Made by a program: the position numbers and the translations under genes. DNA of 64,000 bases. Origin: Pseudisothecium myosuroides (lineage: Eukaryota; Streptophyta; Bryopsida; Hypnales; Lembophyllaceae). The stretch lies in assembly GCA_951799445.1 (NCBI GenBank), contig OX637290.1, forward strand, positions 34,590,987 through 34,654,986. Reading direction: 5' to 3'. Under the pieces are notes generated by a model. It was not told the origin of the DNA. It worked only from the letters and a program-made list of their open reading frames with translations, and did no database searches. Shown in pieces: positions 42,887 through 55,960 of the stretch. Numbering within the stretch: the first letter of the stretch is position 1; each line of letters starts with the position of its first letter.

Positions 42887-45800
42887 CAGGGCATGTCCAC
42901 TCCAAGGGCGTTTTTATTCCAAAACCATTTCTCCAATTTAGAAAGTCGGATTTCAAGGGCATCTTCATCACAAGGGCATTTGCATCACGAGGCCATTTCC
43001 TGTCCATCGCCATTTTTATTCCAAGGGCATTTCTTCAATTTAGATTGTTGGGTTTCGAGGGCATTTTGATTCCAAGGGCATTTCTTCTATTTAGAAAGTT
43101 GGATGACGAGCGCATTTTCATCTCCAAGGCATGTCCACTCCAAGGGCATTTTTATTCCAAAACCATTTGTCCAATATAGAAAGTTGGATTTTGAGGCATC
43201 TTCATCACAAGGCCATTTGCATCATGAGGGCATTTCCTGTCCGACGGCATTTTTATTCCAAGGGCATTTCTTCAATTTAGATTGTTGGGTTTCGAGGGCA
43301 ATTTTATCACAAGGGCATTTCCTGTCCAAGGGCATTTTGATTCCAAGGGCATTTCTTCAATTTAGATTGTTGGGTTTCGAGGGCAATTTTATCACAAGGG
43401 CATTTCCTGTCCAAGGGCATTTTGATTCCAAGGGCATTTCTTTGATTTAGAAAGTTGGGTTTCAGGGGTAATTTTGATTCCAAGGGCGTTTCGGCGATTT
43501 AGCAAGTTGGATTTTAAAAAAAAAATTGATTCCAAAGGCATTTCTTCTATTTTGAAAGTTGGGTTACGAGCGCATTTTCATCTCCAGGGCATGTCCATTT
43601 CAAGGGCGTTTTTATTCCAAAACCATTTCTCCAATTCGGAAAGTTGGATTTCCAGAGCAACTTCATCACAAGGGCATTTGCATCATGAGAGCATTTCCTG
43701 TCCGTCGCCATTTTTATTCCAAGGGCATTTCTTCAATTTAGATTGTTTGGTTTCGAGGGCATTTTTATCACAAGGGCATTTCTTTGATTTACAAATTTGT
43801 TTTTCAGGGGGATTTTGATTCCAAGGGCATTTCCGCGATTTAGAAAGTTGGATTTTGAGGACATTTCCATTCCAAGGGTGTTTCTTCTATTTCGAAAGTT
43901 GGGTTATGAGCGCATTTTCATCTCCGGGGCAAGTCCAGTCCAAGGGTTTTTTTATTTTAAAACCATTTCTCCAATTTAGAAAATTGGATTTCGAGGGCAT
44001 CTTCATCACGTGGGCATTTCGTGTCCGACGGCTTTTTTATGCAAGGGCATTTCTTCAATTTAGATTGTTGGGTTTTGAGGGTATTTTTATCACGAGGGCA
44101 TTTCCTGTCGGACGGCATTTTATTCTAAGGGCATTTCTTTGATTTAGAAAGTTGTTTTTCAGTGGCATTTTGATTGCAAGGGCATTTCGGGGATTTAGAA
44201 AGTTGGATTTTGAGACCATTTTCATTCCAAGGGCATTTCTTCTATGTAGAAAGTTGGGTTACGAGCGCATTTTCATCTCCAGGGCATGTCCACTCCAAGG
44301 GCGTTTTTATTCCAAAACCACTTCTCCAATTTAGAAAGTCGGGTTTCAAGGGCATTTTTATCAAGAGGGCATTTCTTATCCAAGGGCATTTTTATTCCAA
44401 GGGCATTTTTATTCCAAGGGCATTTTTATTCCATGGGCATTTCTTCCAATTTAGAAAGTTGGTTTTCGGGGGGATTTTGATTTCAAGGGCATTTCGGGGA
44501 TTTAGAAAGTTGGACTTTGAAGACATTTTCATTCCAAGCGCATTTTTTCTTTTAAGAAAGTTGGGTTACGAGCGCATTTTCATCTCCAAGGCATGTCCAC
44601 TCCAAGGGCGTTTTTATTCCAAAACCATTTCTCCAATTTAGAAAGTTGGATTTCAAGGGCAGCTTCATCACAAGGGCATTTGCATCACGAGGGCATTTCC
44701 TGTCCGACGGCATTTTTATTTCAAGGACATTTCTTCAATTTAGATTGTTGGGTTTTGAGGGCATTTTTATCATGAGGGCATTTCCTGTCGTAGGGCATTT
44801 TTATTCTTAGGGCATCTCTTTGATTTAAAAAGTTGGATTTCAGGGGCAATTTTGATTCCAAGGGCATTTCGGGGATTTTGAAAGTTGGATTTTGAAGACA
44901 TTTTGATTCCAAGGGCATTTCTTCTATTTAGAAAGTTAAGTTACGAGCGCCTTTCATGTCCAGGGCATGTCCACTCCAAGGGCGTTTTTAGTCCAAAACC
45001 ATTTCCCCAATTTTGAAAGTTGGATTTCAAGGGCAACTTCATCACGAGGGCATTTCCTGTCCGTCGCCATTTTTATTCCATGGGCATTTATTCCGATTTA
45101 GAAAGTTGATTTTCAGGGGGATTTTGATTCCAAAAGCATTTTGGCGATTTAGAAAGTTGGATTTTGAGGATATTTCCATTCCAAGGGCATTTCTTCTATT
45201 TAGAAAGTTGGGTTAAGAGTGCATTTTTATCTCCAAGGCATGTCCACACGAAGGGCGTTTTTAGTCCAAAACCATTTCTCCAATTTAGAAAGTTGGATTT
45301 CGAGGGCATCTTCATCACGTGGGCATTTCGTGTCCGACGGCTTTTTTATGCAAGGGCATTTCTTCAATTTAGATTGTTGGGTTTTGAGGATATTTTTATC
45401 ACGAGGGCATTTCCTGTCGGACGGCATTTTATTCCAAGGGCATTTCTTTGATTTAGAAAGTTGTTTTTCAGTGGCATTTTGATTGCAAGGGCATTTCGGG
45501 GATTTAGAAAGTTGGATTTTGAGACCATTTTCATTCCAAGGGCATTTCTTCTATGTAGAAAGTTGGGTTACGAGCGCATTTTTATCTTCAGGGCATGTCC
45601 ACTCCAAGGGCGTTCTTATTCCAAAAACGTTTCTCCAATTTAGAAAGTTGGATTTCAAGGGCATCTTCATCACAAGGGCATTTGCATCACGAGGGCATTT
45701 TCTGTCCGACGGTTTTTTTATGCACGGGCATTTCTTCAATTTAGATTGTTGGGTTTTGAGGGCATTTTTATCACGAGGGCATTTCCTGTCCAAGGGCATT

Positions 45801-47445
45801 TTTATTCCATGGGTATTTCTTTGATTTAGAAAGTTGGGTTTCAGGGCATTTTCATTCCAAGGGTATTTCGGCAATTTAGAAAGTTGAATTTTGGGACCAT
45901 TTCCATTCCAAGGGCATTTCTTCTATTTAGAAAGTTGGGTTACGAGCGCATTTTCATCTCGAGGGCATGTCCACGCTAAGGGCATTTTTATTCCAAAACC
46001 ATTTCTCCAATTTAGAAAGTAGGGTTTCAAGGGCATTTTTATCAAGAGGGCATTTCCTGTCCAAAGGCATTTTTATTCGATGGGCATTTCTTCCGATTGA
46101 GAAAGTTGGTTTTCAGGGGGATTTTGATTCCAAGGGCATTTCCGCAATTTAGAAAGTTGGATTTCGAGGGCATCTTCATCACAAGGGCATTTGCATCACA
46201 AGGGCATTTCCTGTCCGACGGCATTTTTATTCCAAGGGCATTTCTTCAATTTAGATTGTTGGGTTTTGAGGGCATTTTTATCACGAGGGCATTTCCTATT
46301 TTAGGGCATTTTTAGTCCAAGGGCATTTCTTTGATTTAGAAACAGTATAAGAAAACATGTTTTCGAGTGACGTTTTCATAATTTTAGGAGACGGATTTTA
46401 GTAGACGCCGAATAAAACAAATTGTGTTTTTATGTCAATAGTAACATCCAATGTAACATTCAAATGTTACATTGGATATTACTATTGACATGAAAACACA
46501 ATTTGTTTTATTCGGCGTCCACTAAAATCCGTCTCCTAAAGTTATGAAAACGTCACCTAAAACGCGGGTTTCTTATAGTGAAAGTTGAGTTTCAGGGGGA
46601 TTTTGAATCCAAGGGCGTTTCGACGATTTTGAAAGTTGGATTTTGAAGACATTTTCATTCCAAGGGCATTTCTTCTAATTAGAAAGTTGGGTTACAAGCG
46701 CATTTTCATCTCCAAGGCATGTCCACTCCAAGGGCGTTTTTATTCCAAAACCATTTCTCCAATTTAGAAAGTTGGGTTTCGAGGGCATCTTCATCACGTG
46801 TGCATTTGCATCACAAGGGCATTTCCTGTCCGACGGCTTTTTTATTCCAAGGGCATTTCTTCAATTTAGATTGTTGGGTTTTGAGGGCATTTTTATCACG
46901 AGCGCATTTCCTGTCCAAGGGCATTTTGATTCCAAGGGCATTTCTTTGATTTAGAAAGTTGGGTTTTAGGGCATTTTTCATTCCCAGGGCATTTTTCATT
47001 CCAAGGGCATTTCTTTGATTTAGAAAGTTGGGTTTCAGGGCATTTTTTATTCCAAGGGCATTTCGGCGATTTAGAAAGTTGGATTTTGAGGACATTTTGA
47101 TTCCAAGGGCATTTCTTCTATTTAGAAAGTTAAGTGTTTCTCCAATTTAGAATGTTGGGTTTTGAGGGCATTTTTATCACGAGCGCATTTCCTGTCCAAG
47201 GGCATTTTGATTCCAAGGGCATTTTGATTCCAAGGGCATTTCTTTGATTTAGAAAGTTGGGTTTCAGGGCATTTTCATTCCAAGGGCATTTCGGCGATTT
47301 AGAAAGTTGGATTTTGAGGACATTTTGATTCCAAGGGCATTTCTTCTATTTAGAAAGTTAAGTGTTTCTCCAATTTAGAATGTTGGATTTTGAAGGCAGC
47401 TTCATCACAAGGGCATTTGCATCACGAGGGCATTCCTGTCCGACG
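42887..47445. repeat. 4.5-kb minisatellite array (AAGGGCATTT family)
   Basis: Short phrases such as AAGGGCATTTTGATTCC and GGCATTTCTTCAATTTAGA recur throughout. They form higher-order units of about 240-460 bp that start with GGCATGTCCACTCCAAGGGC near 42890, 43128, 43588, 43924, 44284, 44592, 44966, 45238, 45593, 45965 and 46719. Many long plus-strand frames repeat peptides such as GHFLSKGIFIPRAFL. They shift phase and have no independent support, so I treat the array as non-coding. It begins exactly at the end of the duplicated unit. Confidence 0.9.
46343..46580. mobile_element. 238-bp CACTA-like MITE inside the minisatellite
   Basis: The ends are CAGTATAAGAAAAC and, from the other side, CACTATAAGAAACC. 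The body is an almost complete inverted repeat centred on CATTCAAATGTTAC near 46460. AAA is duplicated at both flanks (46340-46342 and 46581-46583), restoring TTAGAAAGTTGAG of the array. CACTA ends with a 3-bp target duplication match the CACTA (En/Spm) superfamily. Confidence 0.8.
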
Positions 47446-48200
47446 ATAGAAGATAGTTTCTTTCATGCACTTCATTTATTACTTGAAATGTGAGATTAAT
47501 GTTTTTACCACATCCTTGTGTTTTCCTATATACTACCGCTAATATAAAATGAAGACGTTTTTTTTTTTAGGATATTATCATACATCCTGAAGTACATTCT
47601 ATCCATGTCTTAATTTGGAATAGAAGGCTAAAAGACAACTTGTATCTCAATAGTAGTATGTTCCCTAATAGAAAATAAATCAATGCATTTTAAAATCAAA
47701 ACCATGGACTAAAAAGCTTTCAAAATTCAATCTATCAACATACATAGAAAGTGTCCTTTTATCCTAATGTGAACAATTTCTTCAAATTAGTGAAGGCATC
47801 AAAGATCATAATTAAGAAGAGATTACAAATTTTTTAGTTTCTTAAAAAGAATTGTAAGTTAACAACATATTAGAAGACTAAGAAATTGGAGGAAAAAAAA
47901 GACCCCTAATTCATAAAGAAATAGGAATTTTCCCCTTTTAATTCAAAGGACAAAAAAAAAGTATTAAATTTCTGCAACATATATTTAACTACAAATTATT
48001 TGTTCATATACATATTATAGTAATAAACTGTAGAAGTCAACAATAAATTGAAAAGCACATTGAATGATAACTAGCTAATTTATGAAGTATTGTCAAAATC
48101 ATTTTACCTTTGTAAAAATGAGAGAATGAATTTGCAAAAATTTATAGTACACATTGCAAATGACATGTAGTATTTATTAGAATAAGATTTCAAGTGGAGT
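47446..48200. other. AT-rich DNA, nothing seen
   Basis: No gene, hairpin or clear repeat is recognised. Confidence 0.5.
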
Positions 48201-51000
48201 GCTAATGTAATTCATAAAATATTTCAAAATAGGGCCATTCAATAGTATCCTATATTTCAAAGAATAGTAGTCATATAATTAGGAAATGGATACATTAAAT
48301 AATTTGTGCCACATCCTCAATATTTGTAAGTGACATGGAGTTAGGGTCCTCATGAGAAATAAAAATAAATGAAATACTTGTAAGACTTAAGAGTATCTTA
48401 AAATCCTACATACAAGTTCTAATTTTTATTGAAAACCACTGGACATTTTTTGGAATTTGTCCAAGTGTGTAGGATTTTCTTCAAATTTATGATAACTCTA
48501 TCCACTATCTTGTTGTACTTAATGGAATTATATTAATAAATGAATTATTTGCGGAACTTTGTGGTATCCCAAAATTGTACACACTATTTTGTTTTTGTTG
48601 TTAGAAATCTACTTGATATGTCATTGGATTTGTCCAAACTTGTATTATGTTCATGACATTGATGCGAATGCAATTCAATTTCTTGCTCTATTGAATTTGG
48701 ATCAAAGTCTCCTTCATTTGAAGAACAACCTACATGTTAGAAAATTTTCAAGAATACCAGCAAGTGGATTTAAGAAAAGAAAGGAATGTTGTGTGTATGA
48801 TTTGTACAAATAAGTAATTGCCAGTACTATTGAATCATTGGGCATGCTCTTCTGAAATACAATAAGAATGAAATCAATATCTCGTAAATGTCCACACAAT
48901 CCTATACACTTTAATGAATTAAACAAAAATACAAAATAATGGGTTAAAGGCCAAAAATTATAACTATTGTGTAGGATTTTCACATTCAAATAATTGCTAG
49001 TACTATTTAATTCTTCGGCATGGTTGTCTTCAATACACCCAAGATTAGGATCGAACTCTTCTTAATTTAGAAAACATCCTAGATGCTCGTTAAAAACATA
49101 AAGCACTTGCAAATGAGTTGAGTAAAAAAATAACTTTTGTATATGACTTTTTACAAGAAAGAAATTGCCACTCGTATATCATCTTTGAGCATAATTTTCT
49201 TATTACTAAATACAATGATAACTTGGATGAAAGTCCCATTTCTTTCTAAAACATCAGTCATGCAAACTTCAAAATACCAAATTCTTGTTTTGGGGATTTT
49301 GTTGAAGTCTTTACAAACTTCACAAAATTTATGAGAACATCATAAAAATAGTTGTCACACTATATTTAAGGGAATCACATCAACGATTGGAATACATGCA
49401 GCATTTTGTTGGTGAACAAAAAATGTATTCAATCTGCATTTTTTTTAAACAATTTATGTTTTCAAAATCTTTTACTATTGTTGAGGACTTTTTTTAAAAT
49501 TCATGAGAAGTTAGCCTTAGTGTCCATTATATGTACCTTTATCATGTAAAAGAAACTTATATACATGTTTTTTTGTTGAATAAAATCTTCTCTATAAGTT
49601 CAAACATTTTTTAGGAGACCGAATTTGTGGTTTCTGTTTTTTTAATAAAACATTAGGACCTCTACAAAATACATGACTACTTCTTAAAAATCGTTGGATG
49701 TATTTAAAGGTAGTCTACTAGGTTCAAGACTTCAGTGCATGTTGCTTTCTTTTGGCCATTACAATTCACCCTGTGAATTCTAAGAGTTTAGTGAAGGTAA
49801 GATATGTGTTTTTTAGTTTCTATCTCCAAGTGTAGGTTTTGCACATAGTGGCTGAGAATTTAGTTGAAACCTCTATTATATTTAGAAGAAACAAGAAAAA
49901 GAAAGGATGACATATTTCTATGTTTTGGCCAAAAAAATCACCCCTATTCATTCTTATAGTTGAAGAAAGGCAAAATTTAAAATTTTTTAATATTTTCTTT
50001 CAAACTTTAGGTCTTCTACGATTTTCATCAACATTTTCAGATAAATTTCTATTGCACTTAAGGGAACTAACAAGGAGACTCCCTTTTTTTATAAACAAAT
50101 CACCACTGTAAGTTCAACAAAATAAATAAATATGAAGTTTGAGTTCTTAAACCGTTCTTTTGGTATTCAACACATCAACAAAATTCACGCATTGGAAAAT
50201 TAATTAAACCTTGTACTATATTTAAGAGAACTATGTCAAGAAATGAAGTACATGTTTTTCTTTGACCAATTCAATGACCTCATGAAGTTCCAATAGTGTA
50301 ATGTTATTAAATTTGTGTTTTTTAATTTCTCTGATGATGTTTAGGACCTTTGCTTAATACATAGAAATGAAATAAAAAACCTTGTTGTCTTTAAACAAAT
50401 CAAGTTCAAGAACTAAATATGTGTTTTTTGGGGGACAAATATATTCATCTCTATAAGTTGTAATAGTTAAATAAATATCAAATTTGTAATTTTTACATGT
50501 TCTTTACAAATGGTGCGCCTCCACAAAATCAATGGGGAGTTACATTAAAACACTTGTTGTACTGTACAAAAGACAACCAAGTGAATACATGAAGTAGATG
50601 TGGCTTCTTGGGAGGGAATCAAATCACCTATATTAGTTTTAAAAATGTAATAATTACCAAACTTGAATTTTTAAATACCAAATTTGTGTTTTGAATCCAA
50701 TAGGAAACGATAGTAAGACAAATCAAAATTTGTACCTCCATAATCAATGTAGAAGATTTTGAAGGCTTCAAAGAAGTAGAAGTCCTTCTCTCATGTATCC
50801 ATGTACAAATATATTAGCTTGTAGAATTTGAAAAAGAACCTTGATCTACTATACTAAAACCATTGTCATTTAAAATTAGATTCCTTGAAAAAATTTTAAA
50901 AACATTAAATGTCCACATGAATTGAACATCACCATAAGGTTTGCAAGTTGTAGATTCTTTTCTTGGCATGCCTCCACGTACAAATGAATATACTTTTTAT
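48200..51000. repeat. Highly diverged ~170-bp tandem repeats
   Basis: One landmark, AATTGCYAGTACTATT, recurs near 48815 and 48990 with weaker relatives near 48655 and 49155. A second, (G/A)TACATGTTTTTYTTG, recurs near 49395, 49562, 49735, 49915, 50240, 50410 and 50588. Steps are about 160-180 bp. Identity between units is low. This appears to be an old nucleosome-length satellite, possibly the same superfamily as at 0.4 and 22.5 kb. Confidence 0.5.
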
Positions 51001-51440
51001 GTTTAATGTTTTTTTCAATTGTTGTTCAATTTTTTCCATGGATGTGGGAATGCATAAGATGCCTTATTCTGAATTTCTCTATAAATCTTGATTCAAAAAA
51101 AGGTTTGCAACGTGTATGATATTTTACGCTATCATAATTGCAAATTTATATATGTGACTATTGATTTTTACAATAGAGCACTAAAAATAATTAAGGCCTA
51201 CATTTTTTAAATATTGATAATGTATTCATCGGGTTGAAATCCTAAAACCCCAAACCCTAAACCATAAAAACCATAAAACCATAAATTTCTGAGAATTATA
51301 AATATTTTAAAAAAAATGCACATGCCATCCCCTTACAAGAAGGAAGGAATATTGTAAAGACTAAAATCTGCACATGTAAATATAGGAAATGACACTGGAA
51401 TTCATGAAAAAGAAGCGGACCTTTACTATCCACATGTTGA
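51001..51440. repeat. AT-rich DNA with telomere-like CCCTAAA tract
   Basis: AAACCCCAAACCCTAAACCA at about 51243-51262 is a short, decayed telomere-type repeat followed by CATAAAACC units. Nothing else is seen. Confidence 0.5.
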
Positions 51441-52200
51441 GTCTCAAAAAATTGACCTCAAGTTTCTTTTTATGTACAAATCCAAATGAAAAGTTGCTGA
51501 AAACTTTATGGAAGAAGCTGGAATGATTGAGAGCCACCTACCCGGTTTGTCGTTTTCCAAATTCACAGTGCCGAAGTCAACGTCTTTCCAGCCTTCGTCA
51601 TCAAAGACAATGGGCAGGTTGCTTCCAAATTCAAACATCTTTGCTCTACTTCCCGCCTACGTCGCCCGCCAACAAGTCATCGTCATCTCACAAGTCCCGA
51701 CGTTTGACTTAGGGTGATCCTTTTCTCATTTCCAGTCTCTTGTTCTTGAAGGTTTTTGTGCACGTCCGTTTGCACGCTCTTTATTCTGTGGATGTTAGGT
51801 TTTCTTTCTGTCACGAAGTTTGTTTGCAGTGTACGCCGTAGAGGACCGTTGTTTCACAGTTTGTTGTAGAGAGTCTCGGTGATTTGGATATGGCATGGAC
51901 GCTTCTGTTGCTCCTCCAGAATGTCATTGTTTCCTGTATTATCACCGTCATTGTTTTTGCATGCCGGAGTGCTGTACTAAGAACATTCGGCAGATGGGAT
52001 TGTCATGATCAGTGTTGATGTTAGCTTTGTTAACCCAATTGGTCAGATTGCAACATATCAACTTGTATTTCCATTGTGCTAGTGAATGTCATAGTGCTAG
52101 TGACAAGGCTCCAAAGTTTACGCCGCAAATTCCGGAATAGATGTAGTATTGAATGAAGATCGCATTTGATTACATCATCATGCATTCCGTAAATTCCGGA
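51441..52200 (+). promoter_or_regulatory. Probable promoter and leader of 53-kb transposase
   Basis: The composition rises to GC-balanced from about 51500 to 51900, as before the other coding units. The frames here are short and mutually overlapping, without a recognisable product. I infer a promoter and untranslated first exon, with the palindrome-bearing region after it. Confidence 0.35.
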
Positions 52201-52204
52201 ACGG

Positions 52205-53050
52205 TTTAGGTCGAGTCAACCTAAAACAACATATATCTTTGTTAAATGCGGGTATTTTTGCATACATTTACTTTTCATGTTCATGTCTACGAAGTATCAG
52301 TTTAGGTCGAGTCGATCTAAATAGGTCTTTTGGAAATAGACCTGGACCCAATCATTTCATTTACAATTTTGCATGTTTAGGTCGAGTCGACCTAAACAGG
52401 TCTTATTATGGGAACAGGCATGGACCTAATTCAATCAATTACAGTTTTTCCTATTTAGGTCGGGTCGATCTAAATAGTCCATTTCTTGGAAATAGACTTG
52501 GAGCCAATCAATTCATTTGTAATGTTGCTTGTTTAGCTCAAGTTGAGCTAAATTGCTCTACGGTATCACCGTTTGATAAAAATGATCTACACACTTTAAA
52601 TTTAATTTTGAATCAAAATATTCTTATTTTTACCCTTACTAGTAATCTTTTTTTCCAAGACAAAAAAACACTTTTAAGATTTTGTTTAGGTCAAATTGAC
52701 CTAAACTGATTATACTCATGCATTCAATTAAATATATAAAATTTCATCTGAATGTGTTCATAACTACTGTGAGTATAATAATCATTCTAATAAATTGTAG
52801 TGTCTCTGTTCTTTGCTTTCTGAGGTAGTGTCCACTTTCTGTGTGCCTTTTTGGTCTGGTTGACCTAACTGTAGGTTTAATGTTGGATTTTTGGTAGACT
52901 AAGATTGGCTGTTCTGAGTAATTAAATTGGCACAGCTCTGTGTTGGTGGCTTTTCCTAATCATCCCTTTTGATATTGAATTTTATATGAATTCAATAGGA
53001 TATCCTTTTTATGGTTCTGTACATTTGTACAATAGGTCGACTCGACCTAA
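52205..53050. repeat. Family-C palindrome array
   Basis: Words close to TTTAGGTCGAGTCGACCTAA(A) start near 52205, 52301, 52376, 52453, 52532, 52684 and 53033. The middle ones are 75-79 bp apart, with one double step. Variants keep the dyad symmetry with changed arms, for example TTTAGCTCAAGTTGAGCTAA at 52532 and TTTAGGTCAAATTGACCTAA at 52685. The open frame across 52239-52709 is a by-product of the repeat. Confidence 0.85.
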
Positions 53051-53095
53051 ATGCCTTTTTACTTCATCGTTCATTGAAGTGTAAGTTAATTATTA

Positions 53096-55960
53096 TTGAA
53101 TATGTCTGATGTGACGATGTATTTTTGTTATTTAGATAACATGAGTTCCTCAATGAATCACTATGACTTCATGGACTCATCGGATGATGAAGCTCAAATA
53201 CTGAATGAAATGAATGCGGACATCCCAGACTGTGAAGGCCTTCTTTGTTGGCTTTGGAATACTATGTATGTTACTTTGTATAATAATCAAGGCACGCTGG
53301 TTGGAGAAGGTACTTGCCACAGTGTGAACTCAGACCTTGTGGTAGGTGCCCATAGTCCTCTTGGTGACTCTCATGTCGATGTCCACATCTTAAAGACGCA
53401 TTTTGAGGAAGACATCCCACATGAATGGGTGTATTCATTGTTGGCTTGGCCAATTGATTTGGTCCATTGTCGTGGGGCTAGTTTGCAAGACCATGAGGCT
53501 CGGGATAATTTCAATTGTCTTCAAGCAAGAATTTTAAATCCGCCATGGTCAACTTCTACTCGGCCATATACGGCTGTCGTTCGAAACTCACCTCGTGAGG
53601 CCAGCCTAAAGGCAAAGGAACTCCTCACTCCGGACTCCATTAATGCGGTGTCAAGCAATATTTGTTGTAGAAAAAATTACATTCAGCCTTTTCCAAAGGA
53701 AAAAATTCGAGCATTTTGAGAACGCATGTATTGCCAATCAACGTTCAAATTCGGGGCCCACATGAAGACAGACATTCACAAATCGGTTCATCATGATTCA
53801 AGTGGGAAGAAGATGGTGGTGGTGGAGGGGATCAGTGTGTGCATGCAAGCATGGATGCTTATTTCCGGTGTGCCGGAGGCCACATTTTACTGCTACCAAA
53901 AATATGCAAGGGACAAACGTGAAGCAAGAGACCATGGTAATTTGGGATTGCTGAAACCAAGACAACACACTAAATAGGCAATTGCTACATTGAAATGCAT
54001 TCTCGACAAGGAAGTAGATCACATGCCTCATAAAACGCGGAGTACAAAGTCTGGGGAGAAGGTTGTTTCCATGATTTTGCCGTCTACTTTCCAAGGGAAG
54101 GGGCAATTGAAAACAATCAATGAAACCAATGCAGCCTTTGGCTTGAAGGAGGTCTCTGTTTTGAATTTGAGCAAAATAAGATCTCAAAAGTTTCCTAAAT
54201 TTGAAGTGAAGAAGCCAGGAGACAATTTCGCTCGATGTGCCACTTGTGACAAACTACAGAAATTGAGGAAGAGTGCTTTGGCTGGGTCTGTCAGCACCTT
54301 GAAATGGTCAAGGAGGTTGGACAAACATCTTGCAATTGCTCGTGCTCATAGGGAGCATTATTATGCAAACCGTTACCACTCTCAAAACTACCCGCATGAG
54401 TGCCTTTCAATGATGCACGACAAGATGGATCATGCCAAGACTGCGTGTCCAGTCTTTTCACACAAGAGCAAAGAGACTGATGGCTTAGTGAAGTTACATG
54501 TTTCCGTTACAGGCATGATTGCCCATGGTCATGGGGATGTCCGTTATGCTCACTATGGCTTGGATATCTTCCCCCATGATTCCAATTACACAGTTGGCTC
54601 AATGGCAAAGTTGTTACGAGACCTTGAAAAACCTCCAAAGTCTTCTTCACGCCAATTGTTTGAGGGATTGGGGTCTGCGCCATTATTTGCAAAGGTGTTA
54701 AAGGGAAAAGAGATGTGCCAAGCGTCTGTACCCCCTGCACCAGAAACCTTAGTATTGGGGACACCATTGCCGCCCATTCTCAATGTGCAGATGGACAATG
54801 CCACTGGTGACAACAAGAATCGATATGTTTTTTGTTTTTGGTCTCCTCTTGTGGCAAATAAGATCTTCCGGGAAGTGTATGTAAACTTCATAATTGTTGG
54901 TCATATGCATGACGACATTGATGTGTTGTTTGGAAGATGGAGCATGCTATTGAAGAAAGAGAACTTCCCAACAATCCTAGCACTCATGAGTCCTTCATGG
55001 ATGTGGAATCCATTCCAACTATCCCTCACCTCATTGAAGAGGTGCCAAACTTCAAGGAATTCATTGCAGGTGCATTTGCTGACGGTGATGAGATCCTTGT
55101 TGGACATACAAAGCCACAACAACTGAAGTTCTACCTAGATTCTAGTGGAGTTCCAGTTATGAAGTACAAATTGTTGTGCATTGATCTCAAATGGTGAGGA
55201 GATAATGGTAGAGGTATAAAGTTGTGGAAGGAGGATTCTGAAGGCTGGACGTAGTTTGTGGCCTTATGGAGTTCCTTTGCCAGTTCTTCCAAAGCCTATG
55301 AGAGGATTGGAGGACATTGGAAAGGGCATAGATGGATTTGTGAAGTATTGAGAGAACTTGTGTAATGCAGATGTCATCGGGGAGTGCCGAAGGCGTTATG
55401 AACCTTTGGTGCGCTACTGGCGTGGTGTGAAGGATGCTTTGCAGGAACCATTTACTCCTTCCGTGGTTTTGAAGGACGATTTCTGGCCAACGACCTAAGT
55501 TCAAGCCACTCAGGCGGATCAATTAGAAGAAGACGGTGAAGATTGTGAAGAATTTGGGGAGGATGATGCCTATGTTGGACCCTTGCAAGGTCGTCTGCAC
55601 CCATCCTTCAAAGTCGGTCATGACATCTTCGAAGGTTATTTTGTGGCAGTTCATCCTGTAGATGGTGACACACGGCCAATTTGGATTGCAAGGGCCTTGT
55701 CTAATCCAAATTGTAATCCTGAGAAACCAAACTGTATTCTTATTCAATACTTTCGCCCAACCTCAAGGTGTCAAGATGTTCAAGACTTCTACACTAGATG
55801 GGATAGTGAAAGAGGTTTATGTTGGAAGGTTGATATAGCTGATCCACCTATTTGGGAAGAAACAAATGCTCTCATAATGGCGTGGAAGTCTCAAATCAAG
55901 AAAGATACTCACCAGTGTTTGCTCAAGATCCTGGCTGTGCAAATTGAAATCATCAACTAG
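53096..55960 (+). pseudogene. DUF7869-type transposase, nearly full length, decayed
   Basis: The first part has DIPDCEGLLCWLWNTMYVTL and CHSVNSDLVVGAHSPLGDSH, matching the minus-strand copy at 16 kb. TGA (53717-53719, Arg expected) and TAG (53975-53977, Gln expected) interrupt the frame. It then encodes a zinc-knuckle-like CATCDKLQKLRKSAL, an AHREHYYANRY helix, MHDKMDHAKTACPVFSHKSK, and the core VQMDNATGDNKNRYVFCFW followed by GHMHDDIDVLFGRWS. These are conserved in plant DUF7869 proteins, which are thought to be RNase H-like transposases. A frameshift near 54985 and further stops at 55195-55500 break the C-terminal part, which resumes at about 55515 and ends in a conserved Trp-rich segment at TAG 55958-55960. 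Confidence 0.8.

Noticed and set aside
52239..52709. 156-codon frame with repeated LGRVDLN peptide
   Set aside because: The peptide repeats come from the family-C palindromes and their ~77-bp unit; it contains no domain and precedes the real transposase.
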